Of a stretch of DNA of 64,000 nt, positions 20,135-31,168 are shown in pieces. Under the pieces are notes generated by a model that saw nothing but the letters and a program-made list of their open reading frames with translations, was not told the origin of the DNA and searched no databases. The position numbers and the translations under genes are program-made. Numbering within the stretch: the first letter of the stretch is position 1; each line of letters begins with the position of its first letter. Source of the DNA: Azolla caroliniana (taxonomy: Eukaryota; Polypodiophyta); contig JBHGNT010000004.1 of NCBI GenBank assembly GCA_043228905.1, positions 18,290,001 through 18,354,000 of the forward strand. Direction: 5' to 3'.

Positions 20135-20940
20135 ACGTTTGATTTGTTCATTCTGCTTGGTCCTCTGTTTGCGGGCGGTAGCCGAAGGAGAGGTTACAAG
20201 TGACATTAAGCATTTTAAAGAGGTATTTCTAGAACTTTGAGACGAACTGGGGTCCACGGTCGCTAATGATACTATCGGGAAGGCCATGATGCCGACATAC
20301 TTTACGCATGACAATTTCGGTGGTTTCTTCTCTAGAAATTTCCTTAGTACATGGAAGGAAATGGGCCATCTTCGTATATTGATCTACTGCTATTAAGATC
20401 GCATTGAATCCCGTAGAGACCGGAAGATCTCTGATGAAATCTAGGGCAATGGATTGCCATGGCTTGCTTGGAATTGGTAATGGTTCTAATAAACCATATG
20501 GAGGATGCCTTGACATTTTTTCTCTACAACATGTATCACAAATTTGAACAAAATCTTTGACAGATTGTCGCATATGGGTCCACAAGAAGGATCGTTGTAC
20601 TAAATCTAGTGTTATAGTACTACCAAAATGCCCAGCTATATATGTGTCATGACAGTTTTGGACTACTTGAAGATGACAAGTACCATTAGGAACATACAAG
20701 AGTTTCTTAAAGAATAGTAATCCATCATGACATTCGAATTGTCGATAGTCTGTACCTAGTTGTTGCGACTATGAACAAGATGCTCGAGAGGGATCAATTT
20801 GTGCTTGAATGGCTTGAGCGAATGATATTGATAACGTGGGAATCCAAGGGCATACCAAAGACCTGCATTGCTTGTAGTTATGTCGGTCCCAAGATTACTT
20901 GCTTTTGGTTATCGAACGTCGGCTCACGCATATCAAATCT
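20135..20940 (-). pseudogene. Chromodomain Gypsy: RNase H tail and integrase N-terminal half
   Basis: The clear part (20229-20699) reads the HHCC zinc domain (CHDTYIAGHFG, CDTCCREK), then the integrase core with WQSIALDFIRDLP and IISDRGPQFVSKF, giving the first two catalytic Asp residues. The third catalytic residue lies on the other side of the inserted element. Upstream, about 20700-20850 reads DYRQFE and FAQAIQAQIDPSRA with one stop, and then similarity fades. Confidence 0.85.
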
Positions 20941-21288
20941 TTATAAGCGGGCACTAAGTCGTCCTCTCATTCCCAACAACTTCATCATGTATGTGACACA
21001 AGTTCCTTATTTTGTCATGCATAAGAGATAATAATAAGGTACTTAAGTGTGAGATCTCTATTTAAACAAACAAAATGTAAATGTAAATCAATTAAGGAGG
21101 TCCTCCTTTCCATCATCAACATCTCTTGCATTATTTTTTAATATTGTCATTTATTTCGTTCTCTTCTTCATGCTTTAAAAATCTTAGTTAAATTGAGATA
21201 TATAACCAATACCAAGGTATTTTCAGCAAACAAACAGCCTCTAGCTAAATCTATTAAGCTAATATGGCACACATTAATAACTACATTG

Positions 21289-21945
21289 CGGGCCCAATTA
21301 GTAGTGGGCCCGGTTTCGGCTCAAATTGAACTGAACCGTTAAGCCATGGTTTAAAGGTTTATATGTTCCAAAATAATTAAATATTTTGGTTTGGTAATAA
21401 TTATTAATAAATGGTTCGGTCTTAGTTCGGTTTGGTTATAAAACTGGGGTTTATAGGTTTAAGTGGTTTGGTTTAAAGGTTTATAGGTTTTTGGGCTAAC
21501 ACTTTTTATCCCTTAAATGTTTATGTAATTTATTTGTTTAATTATGTTTTTTATTGATTTAATTCACTTAACTTAAATGTGTATTTAATCTAATGGCTTA
21601 ATTAATATTTATTTATTTAATTAATTAATAACACATAAATGTTTATTTAATTTAGTGTATTTTTATTTATTTAATTTTTTAATTAGTTTGGCTTCAATGT
21701 GGTTAGGTTTAAACTTTTTATTAAATGGCTCGGTTTGGTTTCAACTTTTCCCGATATAGTTTTGGTTTAAATTATTTGGTTTACCTTTTCTTAAATGGTT
21801 TGGTTTTATGGATTGAAAGTTCATAAACGGTTTGGTTTAGTTTTTGTTTTAAATAAATGGTTTGGTTAAGTTCAGTTTGGTTTTAAGGCAAAGAAACCAA
21901 ACCAAACCAAACCGAAACTGAACGGGGCCCATTGCTAGGCCCAAT
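21289..21945. repeat. GGTTTGGTTT-rich element with short inverted ends
   Basis: The stretch is dominated by variants of GGTTTGGTTTAAA and ends in ACCAAACCAAACC. Its borders are imperfect inverted repeats, GGGCCCAATTAGTAGTGGGC on the left and GGGCCTAGCAATGGGCCCC read inward from the right. This fits a non-autonomous DNA element, perhaps hAT-like, but no target duplication could be defined. Confidence 0.4.
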
Positions 21946-22281
21946 ATGAGCGGATTGATGGAACAAATGATGTTTTAGAACTAATGAGGCTAAATTTCAA
22001 AAAACAATGGTGTACTACACTGATGACTGTAGAAACTAGAATGGATATACGTTGGTAGTACGTAGTACCCAGATGGTTGCTCTCCCCTCCCATTAGATGA
22101 AAGAGGGGCGTGAATGACATGACACACATAGACAACAAACATGTGGGCTATTGAGTGTAAGATAAATAAGTGATATCGCCCATATGGAAGTAGATAATGA
22201 CTACCTGATAAAGGGACTAAAGTTGTGTACTAAATTACATTTTAACTAATGGAGTATATTCTTATTTGGTTTAAAAACAAA

Positions 22282-22720
22282 ATCATGTTAAATACTTAAA
22301 GTTACAATGCACACTATGACTGGTCAATTATGATAGTGTCGGCAAAAATGCGGAACAAATCCAAATGAAGGTGGGGACACGAATATTTTGTAATAGTCAT
22401 TTTGTTCGTTCAATTCTGCATGCCTTAAATATCAGTGTTTAATTGAGAGATGGAATAAATGCTAATCAAGTTAAAAACTTACAATGCAGACAAGTCAAAT
22501 CCAAATGAAGGTGGTGAGTCGGTTACACATGAATATTTTTTAATAATGTCATTTTCTTTGTTGTATTCTTCATGCCTTACAAATGTTAGTTTAATTGAGA
22601 GATATAACGAATGCTAATCAAGTTAAATACTTATAATGCACACAATGACCAGTTAATTATGATAATGTCGGCAAAAAAGCGGAACAAATCCAAATGAAGG
22701 TGGGCACACACGAATAAGTT
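22282..22720. repeat. Tandem repeat in the LOX promoter region
   Basis: Three head-to-tail copies begin at about 22282, 22466 and 22621 and share GGAACAAATCCAAATGAAGG (partly deleted in the second), CTTCATGCCTTA-like and TTTAATTGAGAGAT phrases. The third is truncated. A further diverged copy is at 21118-21215. The array ends about 390 bases before the LOX start codon. Confidence 0.75.
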
Positions 22721-22961
22721 CGTGTAGAAATTGGGAAATGGGCTGGTTGCAACGAAAACCTCTCGAGTTTCCATTAGTTGTTTGCTTTTTCCTCATTTTT
22801 TGCCTCTAAATTCTACTACATAAAGGAAAACAAAGTTTCCTATTTCAAGTACTTTTACAAGCACAACAAAAAAAACAACTTTACTTGAAAAGTTTGATCC
22901 AACGAAAAGTCCGACTTGTGTCCAAAACGTACCACACACATGCTTTGCTTGTTTACACGTG

Positions 22962-22964
<3 letters not shown>

Positions 22965-22995
<31 letters not shown>

Positions 22996-23007
22996 TGTAT
23001 GTATGTA
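22965..23007. repeat. (TATG)n microsatellite
   Basis: About eleven TATG units, followed by TATATACATATACAATG. It lies just upstream of the LOX TATA box. Open frames across it are artefacts of the repeat. Confidence 0.9.
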
Positions 23008-23021
23008 TATACATATACAAT

Positions 23022-23034
23022 GTATATATATATA
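23022..23034 (+). promoter_or_regulatory. Likely LOX TATA box
   Basis: TGTATATATATATAG lies 77-90 bases upstream of the LOX start codon. A plant transcription start would fall near 23055, giving a leader of about 55 bases. The neighbouring AT-rich microsatellite makes the exact box uncertain. Confidence 0.6.
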
Positions 23035-23110
23035 GCTAGTGTTGGTCTCAACCAACAAGAATTTGTATAACATTCCATTCACTTATACTTCATCCAATCT
23101 TTGCATAACA

Positions 23111-25188
23111 ATGGCTGAATTGATGATAACCACGAGCCTCACCCATGGCCCAAGCACCCACACCTTCCTCACCCTGCCTCGCTCATTTTCTTCCAACCCT
23201 CGCTCACTCCACCGCGTCCGCCACCCCCGCCCCCGCCCGAGGCTTCTCCCCGTTTGCCAAGCTTCTTCATCCAGCCCGCTTAACTTGATCCAAGACATTA
23301 TCGGCCTCAAAAAGAAGTCAACCGACTCCGGTGCATCATCGACCACTATGGATGTCATTGCCACTGTCCGAATCCTCAAAGAAGGATTGCTCGACCTCAC
23401 CTCTCACAGTGTTAGTGATTTACTGCTACAGTCAACCAAAGTGTATCTCGTGAGCATGGACAGCATTGATCCAGGCAAAGCAGCCCTATCTTCATCTAAA
23501 ATGGAATCCATTCAACATTATATACCACACAAACTTACTATTGTGGCTAACCAATTTGAGCATTTCAAGTGGCCTTCACTATTGTATATACATACATTTA
23601 ACATTATATACCATACTTACTTACTATTGTTGCTAATCAAAGTGGCATTTAAAGTTGAGCTGGATGCTTGTTAATGTAGGTACGAAACAGGGAAAAGTGA
23701 GTCAAGGAGAATCGCTCAGCTTCGTAGTGGCGGAACTAAACTCTGAGGAGACTGACTCGGTGACGACATTGAAGTTCACGGTGCCGAAAGACTTCGGGAG
23801 ACCAGGGGCAATCCTAGTAGAAAACACACACAAAAATGAGTTCTTCTTAAAGGCCATAACGATAAAGATGCCAGACACGACGACCATACATTTCCCTTGC
23901 CATTCATGGATAGTCAATTCCACCATGGACGGGGGCAAGCCGAGGGTATTCTTCGGCAATCAGGTGAGTTGTGCCCAAGTGTGGGTTGAAGCATCAATGT
24001 GATGATGCCATTCTAATTTCAACATGTATTCATTCACATGGTGATAAGTGTGGAATGATTAACAAGTGATGGAAATTTGTTGTAGCCATACTTGCCGAGT
24101 GCGACACCGGAGGCATTGAAGAAGTTAAGAGCCACGGATTTAGAGCTTTTGAGAGGGAATGGCAAAGGAGAAAGGAAATTCGGAGAGAGAATCTATGATT
24201 ACGATATCTATAACGATCTGGGAAACCCGGACAGTAGCAAAGGTCTCGCTCGTACAAATCTAGGGGGATCGTCCGAGTTTCCATACCCCAGACGTTGTCG
24301 CACTGGTCGGCCCAAAACCAAGACTGGTAATATTCACTCGTGGCTCCATTATTTGCATTGTGTCAATCTGACAACCTTTAACACATATATAATGCTCAAT
24401 ATTCCCAACATTGAACCATTAGTTCTTCCTGATCTTGGTACATAGATCTGAAGGCCGAGGAGCCCGGTTCGTTGCTCAACACAACTTACTTACCTCGAGA
24501 CGAGAACTTTAGTGCCGAAAAATCCAATCTATTCAATGCTGCAATTCTACAAATTGTGGGACAGGACCTGATACCTGCAATTCAAAGCCTAATCACCAAC
24601 AACAACCCGTTCAAAACGTTCAATGAAATACGCGACCTATATGACAGTGATCCTAAAAACCCTAGATTGATAAACCTGGATACAACTCCCATAAATTTTC
24701 CACTACCTGGCGTCGTCGCAGGCAAGTGTTCACTTTTATTATACATTATTTTGTGGATTTATTGTAGAGTCCAAGGCAATTGCAATAAAATCTCAACTCT
24801 TAAATGATAGCGAACTTCGAATCATGGTCTATGGATCAAGAATTTGGACGGCAGAGACTTGCGGGCGCAAACCCAATGTGCATTCAAAGACTTACAGTAT
24901 GAAACTTCACAGGCTTATGTTCACAGTAATGTAGAGTAATGTAGGGGCTAAAACTTAAAACATGGACTTAGTAATTCACTTTGATAGAAGAAAAGATAGG
25001 GTGTCACTTCTTTTGATGACCTACAAAATAGAAGATTTGTCTAACTTTGTTATTTGGCCATGGCCATAAAATAATGTCAGAAATTTCCCATTGTGAGTGA
25101 ATTGGATGAAGAGGAATATGGGCCTGCAGAATCAGCTATCACAAGAAAACACATTGAGCCCTACCTGGATGGCCTCACCGTGGAACAG

Positions 25189-25219
<31 letters not shown>

Positions 25220-27817
25220 GCAACCTCTACACTTCCCACTCTAAATTTATCTGTATTTTTAAGAATTGTGGTCAACTAGAAGTAGACAACAAATTATAGA
25301 AAAAAGATTATCTTTTGTAATGGCTTTCTTAAAGCCATAGACGTTTTGGGACATAGCTACTTTATTTCAAAAGTCTTTATGAGATGTTGATACTTCTTTA
25401 TGTCAATTATCCCCGCTCAACAGGCCATATCGGAAAACAAGCTTTACATCCTTGATTACCATGATGCAATCGTGCCTTATGTTAACAAAATCAATGAAGG
25501 CAGTGGGAAACTTTACGCGTCGAGGACAATTTTCTACTTGACAAAGGTGGGCTTTATTTTGCCATTGGTAATTGAGTTGAGTCTCCCACCCAAAAAGAGA
25601 GGGGAGAAGGATGAAAAGAGAGTATTCACCATGCCACCGCCAAGTATGGTCGATTTCGAATGGAGGTTAGCCAAAGCACATGTGTCTACATTGGATTCCG
25701 GCATACACGAGCTTGTGAGCCATTGGTATGCTAATGAATGATTGTTATATTTACTTTACAAGCTAAGTCTATGAAGTACTTTTAGTTTGACACCTTTGTG
25801 GCTTGTGGACAATCTACGTAAACAATTTGTTAGGCGCACAACATATAAGATATAATGTTAGTTATTTTATCAGTATGACTTGGTTTTAGAAGTTTTTGTT
25901 TGTTATTCAGAGATCCACCCTTTAGATGATGTTCACCTAGGGTTTTCTTACATGTAGTTCAAATGAAAAAAACAAGATCTGTTTCACATATTATTCTAAG
26001 TCAATACATCATTAAATTTTAAGCTTTAACTTGATTATAATCATCTGAAACTTGAAATGCTTCTTCATAGGCTAAGAACTCATGCATGTGTGGAGCCATT
26101 TATAATCGCCACACATAGGTGTTTGAGTACCATGCATCCTTTGTATACATTTCTGCAACCTCACTTTAAGGATACCATGCACATCAATGCTTTGGCAAGG
26201 ACGGGTCTCATCAATGCAGATGGAATAATTGAGAAGAGTTTCACACCAGGCAAATATTCGATTGAGTTATCTTCGGTCATGTATAGAAGTTGGCGTTTTG
26301 ATGAGCAAGCACTTCCTAAGGACCTTATCAAAAGGTAAGATGGTCTGAAGAAGTTTTTAAATAGATTGAATTTTCTAGATTAGTTAAGGAAAAAACATTC
26401 TCAAAATTAATCGATTAAATTTCACTTCAATTAGAATCGTCAACATTTCCACTTGTATTTCCTTGTATGGTTGAATAGACATTTGGTGAGGTTTGTCAGG
26501 CTAAATGACATATTAAATATAAATATCTTGTTCCTTCAACTCATAGGGAATACAAATCCCTTGGGGTGTTGTGTAAATGTTTCATATATGAGTCGTTTAG
26601 AATCAAAATCTAGATTAGTGGACCATAATTTTGCACATTGATTCTCATTGATTCCATTTTTTGCTTTAGATGGGCATTACCTTCTCGTTTAAGTTCAAAG
26701 AACTCTAGTTAATTTGTATGGCATACTCCAATTGTGGTTGTGTAACCGTGGTAAGGAAATTTTGGTACGTTGGTGTGCAATATGACCTTTAAACCAAGAT
26801 CCAATGTGTTTTAAATGCAAAACGCACAATCATGTACATGTGAAAAGCTCAAAAAAGAAAGAGATTGACATTTGAGATTAGATGGACTTTAGAATTACCA
26901 TGGTGCCAACTATGCCTATTGTTGAGCTTGTAAACTATCCGTTATGGATTTTTGTGATCTATTGTTACAAAAATCAAAGTCAATTTTGCTTTTTGATAAC
27001 GTGCTAATGATATAATTTGTTGCTTTATATCTTAAACCATATACTATTTGATATTGATAGGGGGATGGCAGTAGAGGATCCATCATCAAGGCATGGGTTG
27101 AAGCTTTTGATACAAGACTATCCATATGCAGAAGATGGTTTAGAGGTATGGGCAGCAATCAAGCAATGGGCGACGGATTACATGGGCATATATTACAAGT
27201 CTGATGAAGCCGTGCAGGCCGATGATGAGTTGCAAGCATGGTGGCAAGAGATTCGACACATTGGTCATGGCGACCATGCGAATGCCGATTGGTGGGTAGA
27301 TATGACCACCCGAGAGGCATTGGTAGAAACTCTAACGACTATCATGTGGATAACGTCTGGACACCATGCGGCCGTGAATTTTGGGCAATATGCCTACTTT
27401 GGTTACATGCCCAACCTCCCAACAATGACAAGGCTCCTCGTCCCGGAACGAGACACACCGGAATATGCCCAAATGTTATCCAATCCTGAGGCATACTTCC
27501 TCAAGACGGTATCCTCGCAAGGTGAGGCGACACTTGTTATGGCCACAGTGGAGCTTCTAGCACAACATTTGGCTGATGAAGAGTATTTGGGGGAACGAAA
27601 TGATCCACAATGGAGTTCTGACCTTAATGCCCTTGATGCACTCAATAGATTTAGAAAGTCTCTTCTAGATGTACAGAAGCATGTGGAGGATCGTATTAAT
27701 TCTGCCACCACCCTTTCCAATCGCTCTGGTCCCACCATGCTTAATTACACTCTACTAGTGCCATCCTCTAGTGAAGGTCTCACCTTCCAAGGCATCCCAA
27801 ATAGCATATCAATATGA
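23111..27817 (+). CDS. LOX: 13-lipoxygenase, chloroplast type (nine exons)
   Basis: Linoleate/linolenate 13-lipoxygenase, making fatty-acid hydroperoxides that feed jasmonate and leaf-volatile synthesis. Exons: 23111-23474, 23680-23963, 24086-24326, 24446-24721, 24811-24896, 25081-25188, 25424-25725, 26071-26334, 27061-27817, giving 893 codons without a stop, normal for plastid LOX. Residues 1-55 are rich in Ser, Arg and Pro (transit-peptide-like). About 60-215 form the PLAT domain and the rest the lipoxygenase domain. All five iron ligands are present: His548 and His553 ([13 protein letters not shown]), His744 and Asn748 ([10 protein letters not shown]), and C-terminal Ile893. Asn748 to Ile893 has the same spacing as in soybean LOX1. 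Ser610-Phe611 before TPGKY suggests 13-specificity. Introns 1 and 4 need GC donors. The start is the first ATG after the TATA box. Boundaries were placed by frame and family similarity, not by transcripts. Confidence 0.93.
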
Positions 27818-28130
27818 TTGTTTACAATGATACAACATCAACTATGATGACTAAACACTACATGCAAACCCTTTATGTACTTCCTTGATCCCACTTTTAC
27901 AAAATTTCCAAATATTCTAAAAATAGTGTATAATCACATGTTATGGATGGACTAAAAATGTTACTTTATTGTGTTGGTCATAGACATGTTTTTTTAGTGT
28001 TCATCCAAGTCTAACATATTGCGAAATGCACATAAGAGATCAAAACCAGCTTAGCTAACTTTTTACTTAAATTATAAGTGATACAAAGGTACCCATTTGG
28101 GTTGACTTAGCTAAAAAAGAGTGTGCTAAA
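27818..28130. other. LOX 3' flank
   Basis: AT-rich, no gene. It would hold the LOX 3' UTR and polyadenylation site. No AATAAA is obvious, which is common in plants. The last 35 bases resemble part of the adjacent 79-bp repeat (GTGTGCTAAAAGGGTGGG). Confidence 0.6.
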
Positions 28131-28209
28131 AGGGTGGGTCGGCTTAGTTACATGCATCCTAAAAAGGGTGTGCGAAAAGGGTGGCACAAAGGAACACATG
28201 CACACCACA
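28131..28209 (-). repeat. 79-bp terminal repeat, 3' copy
   Basis: Plus-strand sequence AGGGTGGGTCGGCTTAG...GCACACCACA. Its partner is at 28791-28869. A shortened version of its middle part also lies just to the left at about 28097-28134. Confidence 0.75.
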
Positions 28210-28224
28210 TTTCCCCCCTAAGAG

Positions 28225-28680
28225 AAACAAGAGACCGAGGGGCTGGAACAAGGGCAATGGCTTGTCAAAGGAGGGGGAGCATCTGTTGGAGATAGAGCTC
28301 CCAAGTGGCAATATCCATGTTGGCAGGTTTCGAATGGACATCAATGGATTATTCTGGTGGGAAGCAAGGGTTACACCCATAGAGTGCTTGAAAAGGGTTG
28401 ATAAGTGTCAATGCCTGTACGGATGTATTGTAGGCGTGGGTGACGAAACGCAAGATTTGATCCCAGGTTTTGTTGCATGGATCGATGTAAGCAACAATCT
28501 CCTTCTTGAGGGTCTTGTTGAGGCGTTCGGTGAGGCCATTTTTCTGAGGATGGTATGGGGACTTAAGCACCTGCAAGACACCTAGTTGAGTTGCAATGAC
28601 ATTGAGGACATAACCATGGAGCTGGCGGCCCTGATCAGATAATAGTTGGACAGGGCTAGTGACGGAAAACGAGCTAACAA
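28225..28680 (-). pseudogene. Gypsy integrase fragment with NGLTER signature
   Basis: On the minus strand the frame reads LLSDQGRQLHGYVLNVIATQ, then SPYHPQKNGLTERLNKTLKK and FVTHAYNTSVQALTLINPFQ, covering the second catalytic Asp to beyond the catalytic Glu. After PCFPPE there is one stop, and the same frame goes on with MDIATWELYLQQMLPLL. Plant chromovirus integrases normally read YHPQTDGQTER here. The NGLTER.NKTL form is the one I associate with animal Gypsy lineages. The plus-strand frame over this region is a shadow. Confidence 0.75.
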
Positions 28681-28790
28681 TTGGCAGATAGAGATCAATC
28701 CCTCCTATGGACTGAGGGCCACCTGGACTTGGCTGAGGTGGGGGATAGGAGGGCTATAGGCGGATAGAGATCAATCGCCCCTGTGGACTG

Positions 28791-28869
28791 AGGGTGGGTC
28801 AGCTTAGGTACATGCATCCTAGAAAGGGTGTGCTAAAAGGGTGGCACAAAGGAACATATGCACACCACA
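28791..28869 (-). repeat. 79-bp terminal repeat, 5' copy
   Basis: Direct repeat of 28131-28209. Just inside it, two copies of GATAGAGATCAATC..CC..TGGACTGAGGG (about 28690-28730 and 28755-28792) form a further short duplication. Confidence 0.75.
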
Positions 28870-29970
28870 ATATTCATAAATAGCAAAATAATATGCCCTA
28901 AAAAGCACAATATGAATTCATTTGCCTTTATACATAGCATTGGAGATGTTAGCCATGCAACAAATTATGACTCATAGAGTTACTAGTTTGGCTTATTGAA
29001 TTTCAACCATTTTAAAGATATAAAGACATCATGGTTGATTTAAGCTATAACAACATTCTAATTTATGAACATCATACTATATAGAAGCTACTATTTTGTA
29101 AGACTAAGGTTGACATGGGAAAAATCTTGACCAATGGTTGAGATGATATAATTTGTTATTGTAACTCTTTGTCTTGATAGCTTGACATCATACAAATCAA
29201 TAGAAATGCCATTACAACATTGCCTTTCACATTCCCCCCTTATTGGCTAAACTACAACTAAAAGGGGACGTTATTGATGCCCCCCCCTTTTTGCTAAACT
29301 AGCTTTAAGATGGTGTCACTTATGGCATGACACAATGATGCGAACAAAGTATATGCAACACTTCCATACTAGAATGTATTGCTAAACAACATCTACATAA
29401 AAAACACGTTGCACATCAACACTATTTATGCGTCGTATAATGATGTGCCCAAAAAGGTTTTGTTTTGCAACACATTTATTTTATTAATTTGGAATACGAA
29501 ACCGTCAATAGTGCAATAGAACAACGCCAAGGTCACCTCCTCAATTGCCAAGTATGTCTCCTCAATTAGAATTTAGGGAATTCTAAACACACCAAAATTA
29601 ACAATCATACACATACATACATGCATACATACTATTGAGAATCAAAATTAACTCTTGGGAATATATGCTTATGAAGAAAAGAACAATGTGTGAAAAGGTG
29701 CACCAACACACTTTATTGCAATCTATGTGAACTATCAAGCTACATGAAGAACTAGATTTTGATATCTAGTTATTTTTCAAGAGAAAATGTGGGCAAAGAA
29801 TATTAAATATGCTTATAACATACTTAAGTGGATCTCTATGCATAAACACCACAACAATATTTAATGTGGCAATCCCTTTAAGACTTGTATATAAAACCCC
29901 TTTCTTCCATTTTGTTCAACTGCATATTTTTAGTTGATTAATATAATTTTCTCTTTAATGCATAGGTTCT
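28870..29970. other. AT-rich intergenic sequence
   Basis: I see no gene, LTR or clear inverted repeat here. Two C-rich runs (29230 CATTCCCCCCTTATT and 29280 CCCCCCCCTTTTTG) stand out in otherwise AT-rich sequence. Confidence 0.6.
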
Positions 29971-30401
29971 TGTGAAAGTTAATATGTGGGAGCTTTGACA
30001 AACCCGTTCAGCCGGATGGCAACAGAAAGAGTACAGGTTTAATGGAAACCTTACGAGACACAGATAAAGAGTGAGAGAGGGAAGAATAGCATAACTATAT
30101 TCAAAAAAAATACGTTGTACATAGGATGTGCTCAGTGAGCAGTCATTATACAAGTCCATAAGGGACTAACAGAAGTACTATGTACTTCAATGCTCATACG
30201 AGTGGCTGGCACTAACTACGAGGCCTATGATTACCTAGTAGTCTAGAAGCGTACACCTCTAAACGGCCTACTAGTACACACGTGGGTCTGGCTCCCCCAT
30301 CAGGCTCCTTATTCTGTATACTATTCAGACACCGATCCGGATACGATCTGGCTCTGGCTTATCCACTCGATTTGGATCCGGTTGAGCTTGCTCACTCAAC
30401 A
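29971..30401 (-). repeat. 3' LTR of Copia family B, copy Y
   Basis: On the minus strand it begins TGTTGAGTGAGCAAGCTC directly after the purine tract GAGGGGGAG and ends TTAACTTTCACA. It shares the whole layout of the family-B LTRs at 38497 and 44515, including CTTGTATAATGACTGCTCAC and the GTACTTCTGTTAG region. Confidence 0.85.
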
Positions 30402-30719
30402 CTCCCCCTCAAGCTCAACTTGAGGTCGGTGTCGCGAAAATACGACGAGGAAAGGTGAACTTGAGGCAGGACCCCGGGGCCTCTCACTAGAGGATATCAG
30501 ATTCGTACGTTTATACTTTTAAGAATTAACGGAAATCAGAAAGTTTGACAAATTTCATTAAGAAAGGAAAAGAAAAATTACAATCTATCCCAAGATTGGG
30601 ATTACAAAAGTTTTAGCTTATAGAGGTTAATAGATTAATAGGTTAAGGTTTATGAAATATGGCTTAGATAAAAATAAAAAATAAGAAATTAGGGATTATC
30701 GAGAGATAGCTTAGATATG

Positions 30720-31050
30720 GAAAATTAGGGTTCTTAAGTGTTATCGCGTCAATAAGGAAATTAGGGCTTATGGCTTCCATCAGAAAAATAGGGTTCTTGA
30801 GTGTTATCGCTTCGATAAGGAAATTAGGGTCTATGGCTTCGATTAGAAAAATAGGGTTCTTGAGTGTTATCGCTTCGATAAGGAAATTAGGGTCTATGGC
30901 TTCGATTAGAAAAATAGGGTTCTTGAGTGTTATCGCTTCGATAAGGAAATTAAGATTCTTGAGTGTTATCGCTTCGATAAATAAATTAGGGTTTATGGCT
31001 TCGATAAGAAAATTAGGGTTCTTGAGTGTTATGGCTTCGATAAGATAAGG
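30720..31050. repeat. 63-bp tandem repeat in solo LTR
   Basis: Units TTCTTGAGTGTTATCGCTTC...AAAAATAGGG of 63 bases (21 codons), at least three full copies at 30791, 30854 and 30917 plus partial ones. Each unit is itself two related halves. The plus-strand frame repeating MASIRKIGFLSVIASIRKLG is a consequence of the period being a multiple of three. I do not treat it as a gene. Confidence 0.9.
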
Positions 31051-31168
31051 GAGCCGAGAGGAAAAAAAATGGAGAAAAGAATAGAGTTGAATATATATGG
31101 GGTTCTTTGTTGATCAGCCTTGATGTTCCTTTGCATCCCCACTTTTTGTTGCATGGCCTCTACTTTTA

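Larger units (their letters stand above)
15339..20940 (-). mobile_element. Chromodomain Ty3/Gypsy, 5' truncated and interrupted
   Basis: Minus-strand order from high to low coordinates: the RT-RNase H tail and integrase N-terminal half (20940-20135), the inserted gag-only element (20134-16574), the integrase C-terminal half, the chromodomain, a purine tract and the 3' LTR. The 5' two thirds of the element are missing, and sequence beyond about 20940 no longer looks like pol. Confidence 0.85.
20941..22960. other. AT-rich intergenic sequence upstream of LOX
   Basis: No convincing coding sequence. It contains a GGTTTGG-rich repeat element (21289-21945) and tandem copies of a roughly 150-190-bp sequence (22282-22720) with a weaker relative at 21118-21215. 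The rest is AT-rich and unassigned. Confidence 0.7.
28131..28869 (-). mobile_element. Very short-LTR Gypsy-like element with integrase fragment
   Basis: Two 79-bp direct repeats (28131-28209 and 28791-28869, about 5 mismatches) enclose an integrase fragment on the minus strand. Read on the minus strand the repeat starts TGTGGTGTGC and ends GACCCA, so it has TG...CA ends. A purine tract AGGGGGGAAA stands directly before the 3' copy (28210-28219), as expected for an LTR element. No primer site or target duplication was recognised, and gag, protease and RT are missing, so it is an internally deleted copy. Confidence 0.55.

Noticed and set aside
22793-23082. Frames rich in Tyr-Ile-His or Val-Cys across (TATG)n
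   Set aside because: Low-complexity translation of a microsatellite in the LOX promoter.
25185-25217. Extension of LOX exon 6 through the (GT)n run
   Set aside because: The (GT)n starts at the splice donor of intron 6; joining at 25188/25424 restores the conserved frame.
28181-28585. 134-codon plus-strand frame
   Set aside because: It is antisense to a clear integrase fragment on the minus strand.
30770-31048. Repetitive protein MASIRKIGFLSV...
   Set aside because: It arises because the 63-bp DNA repeat is a multiple of three; no start context, no conservation, and it lies in an LTR-like insertion.
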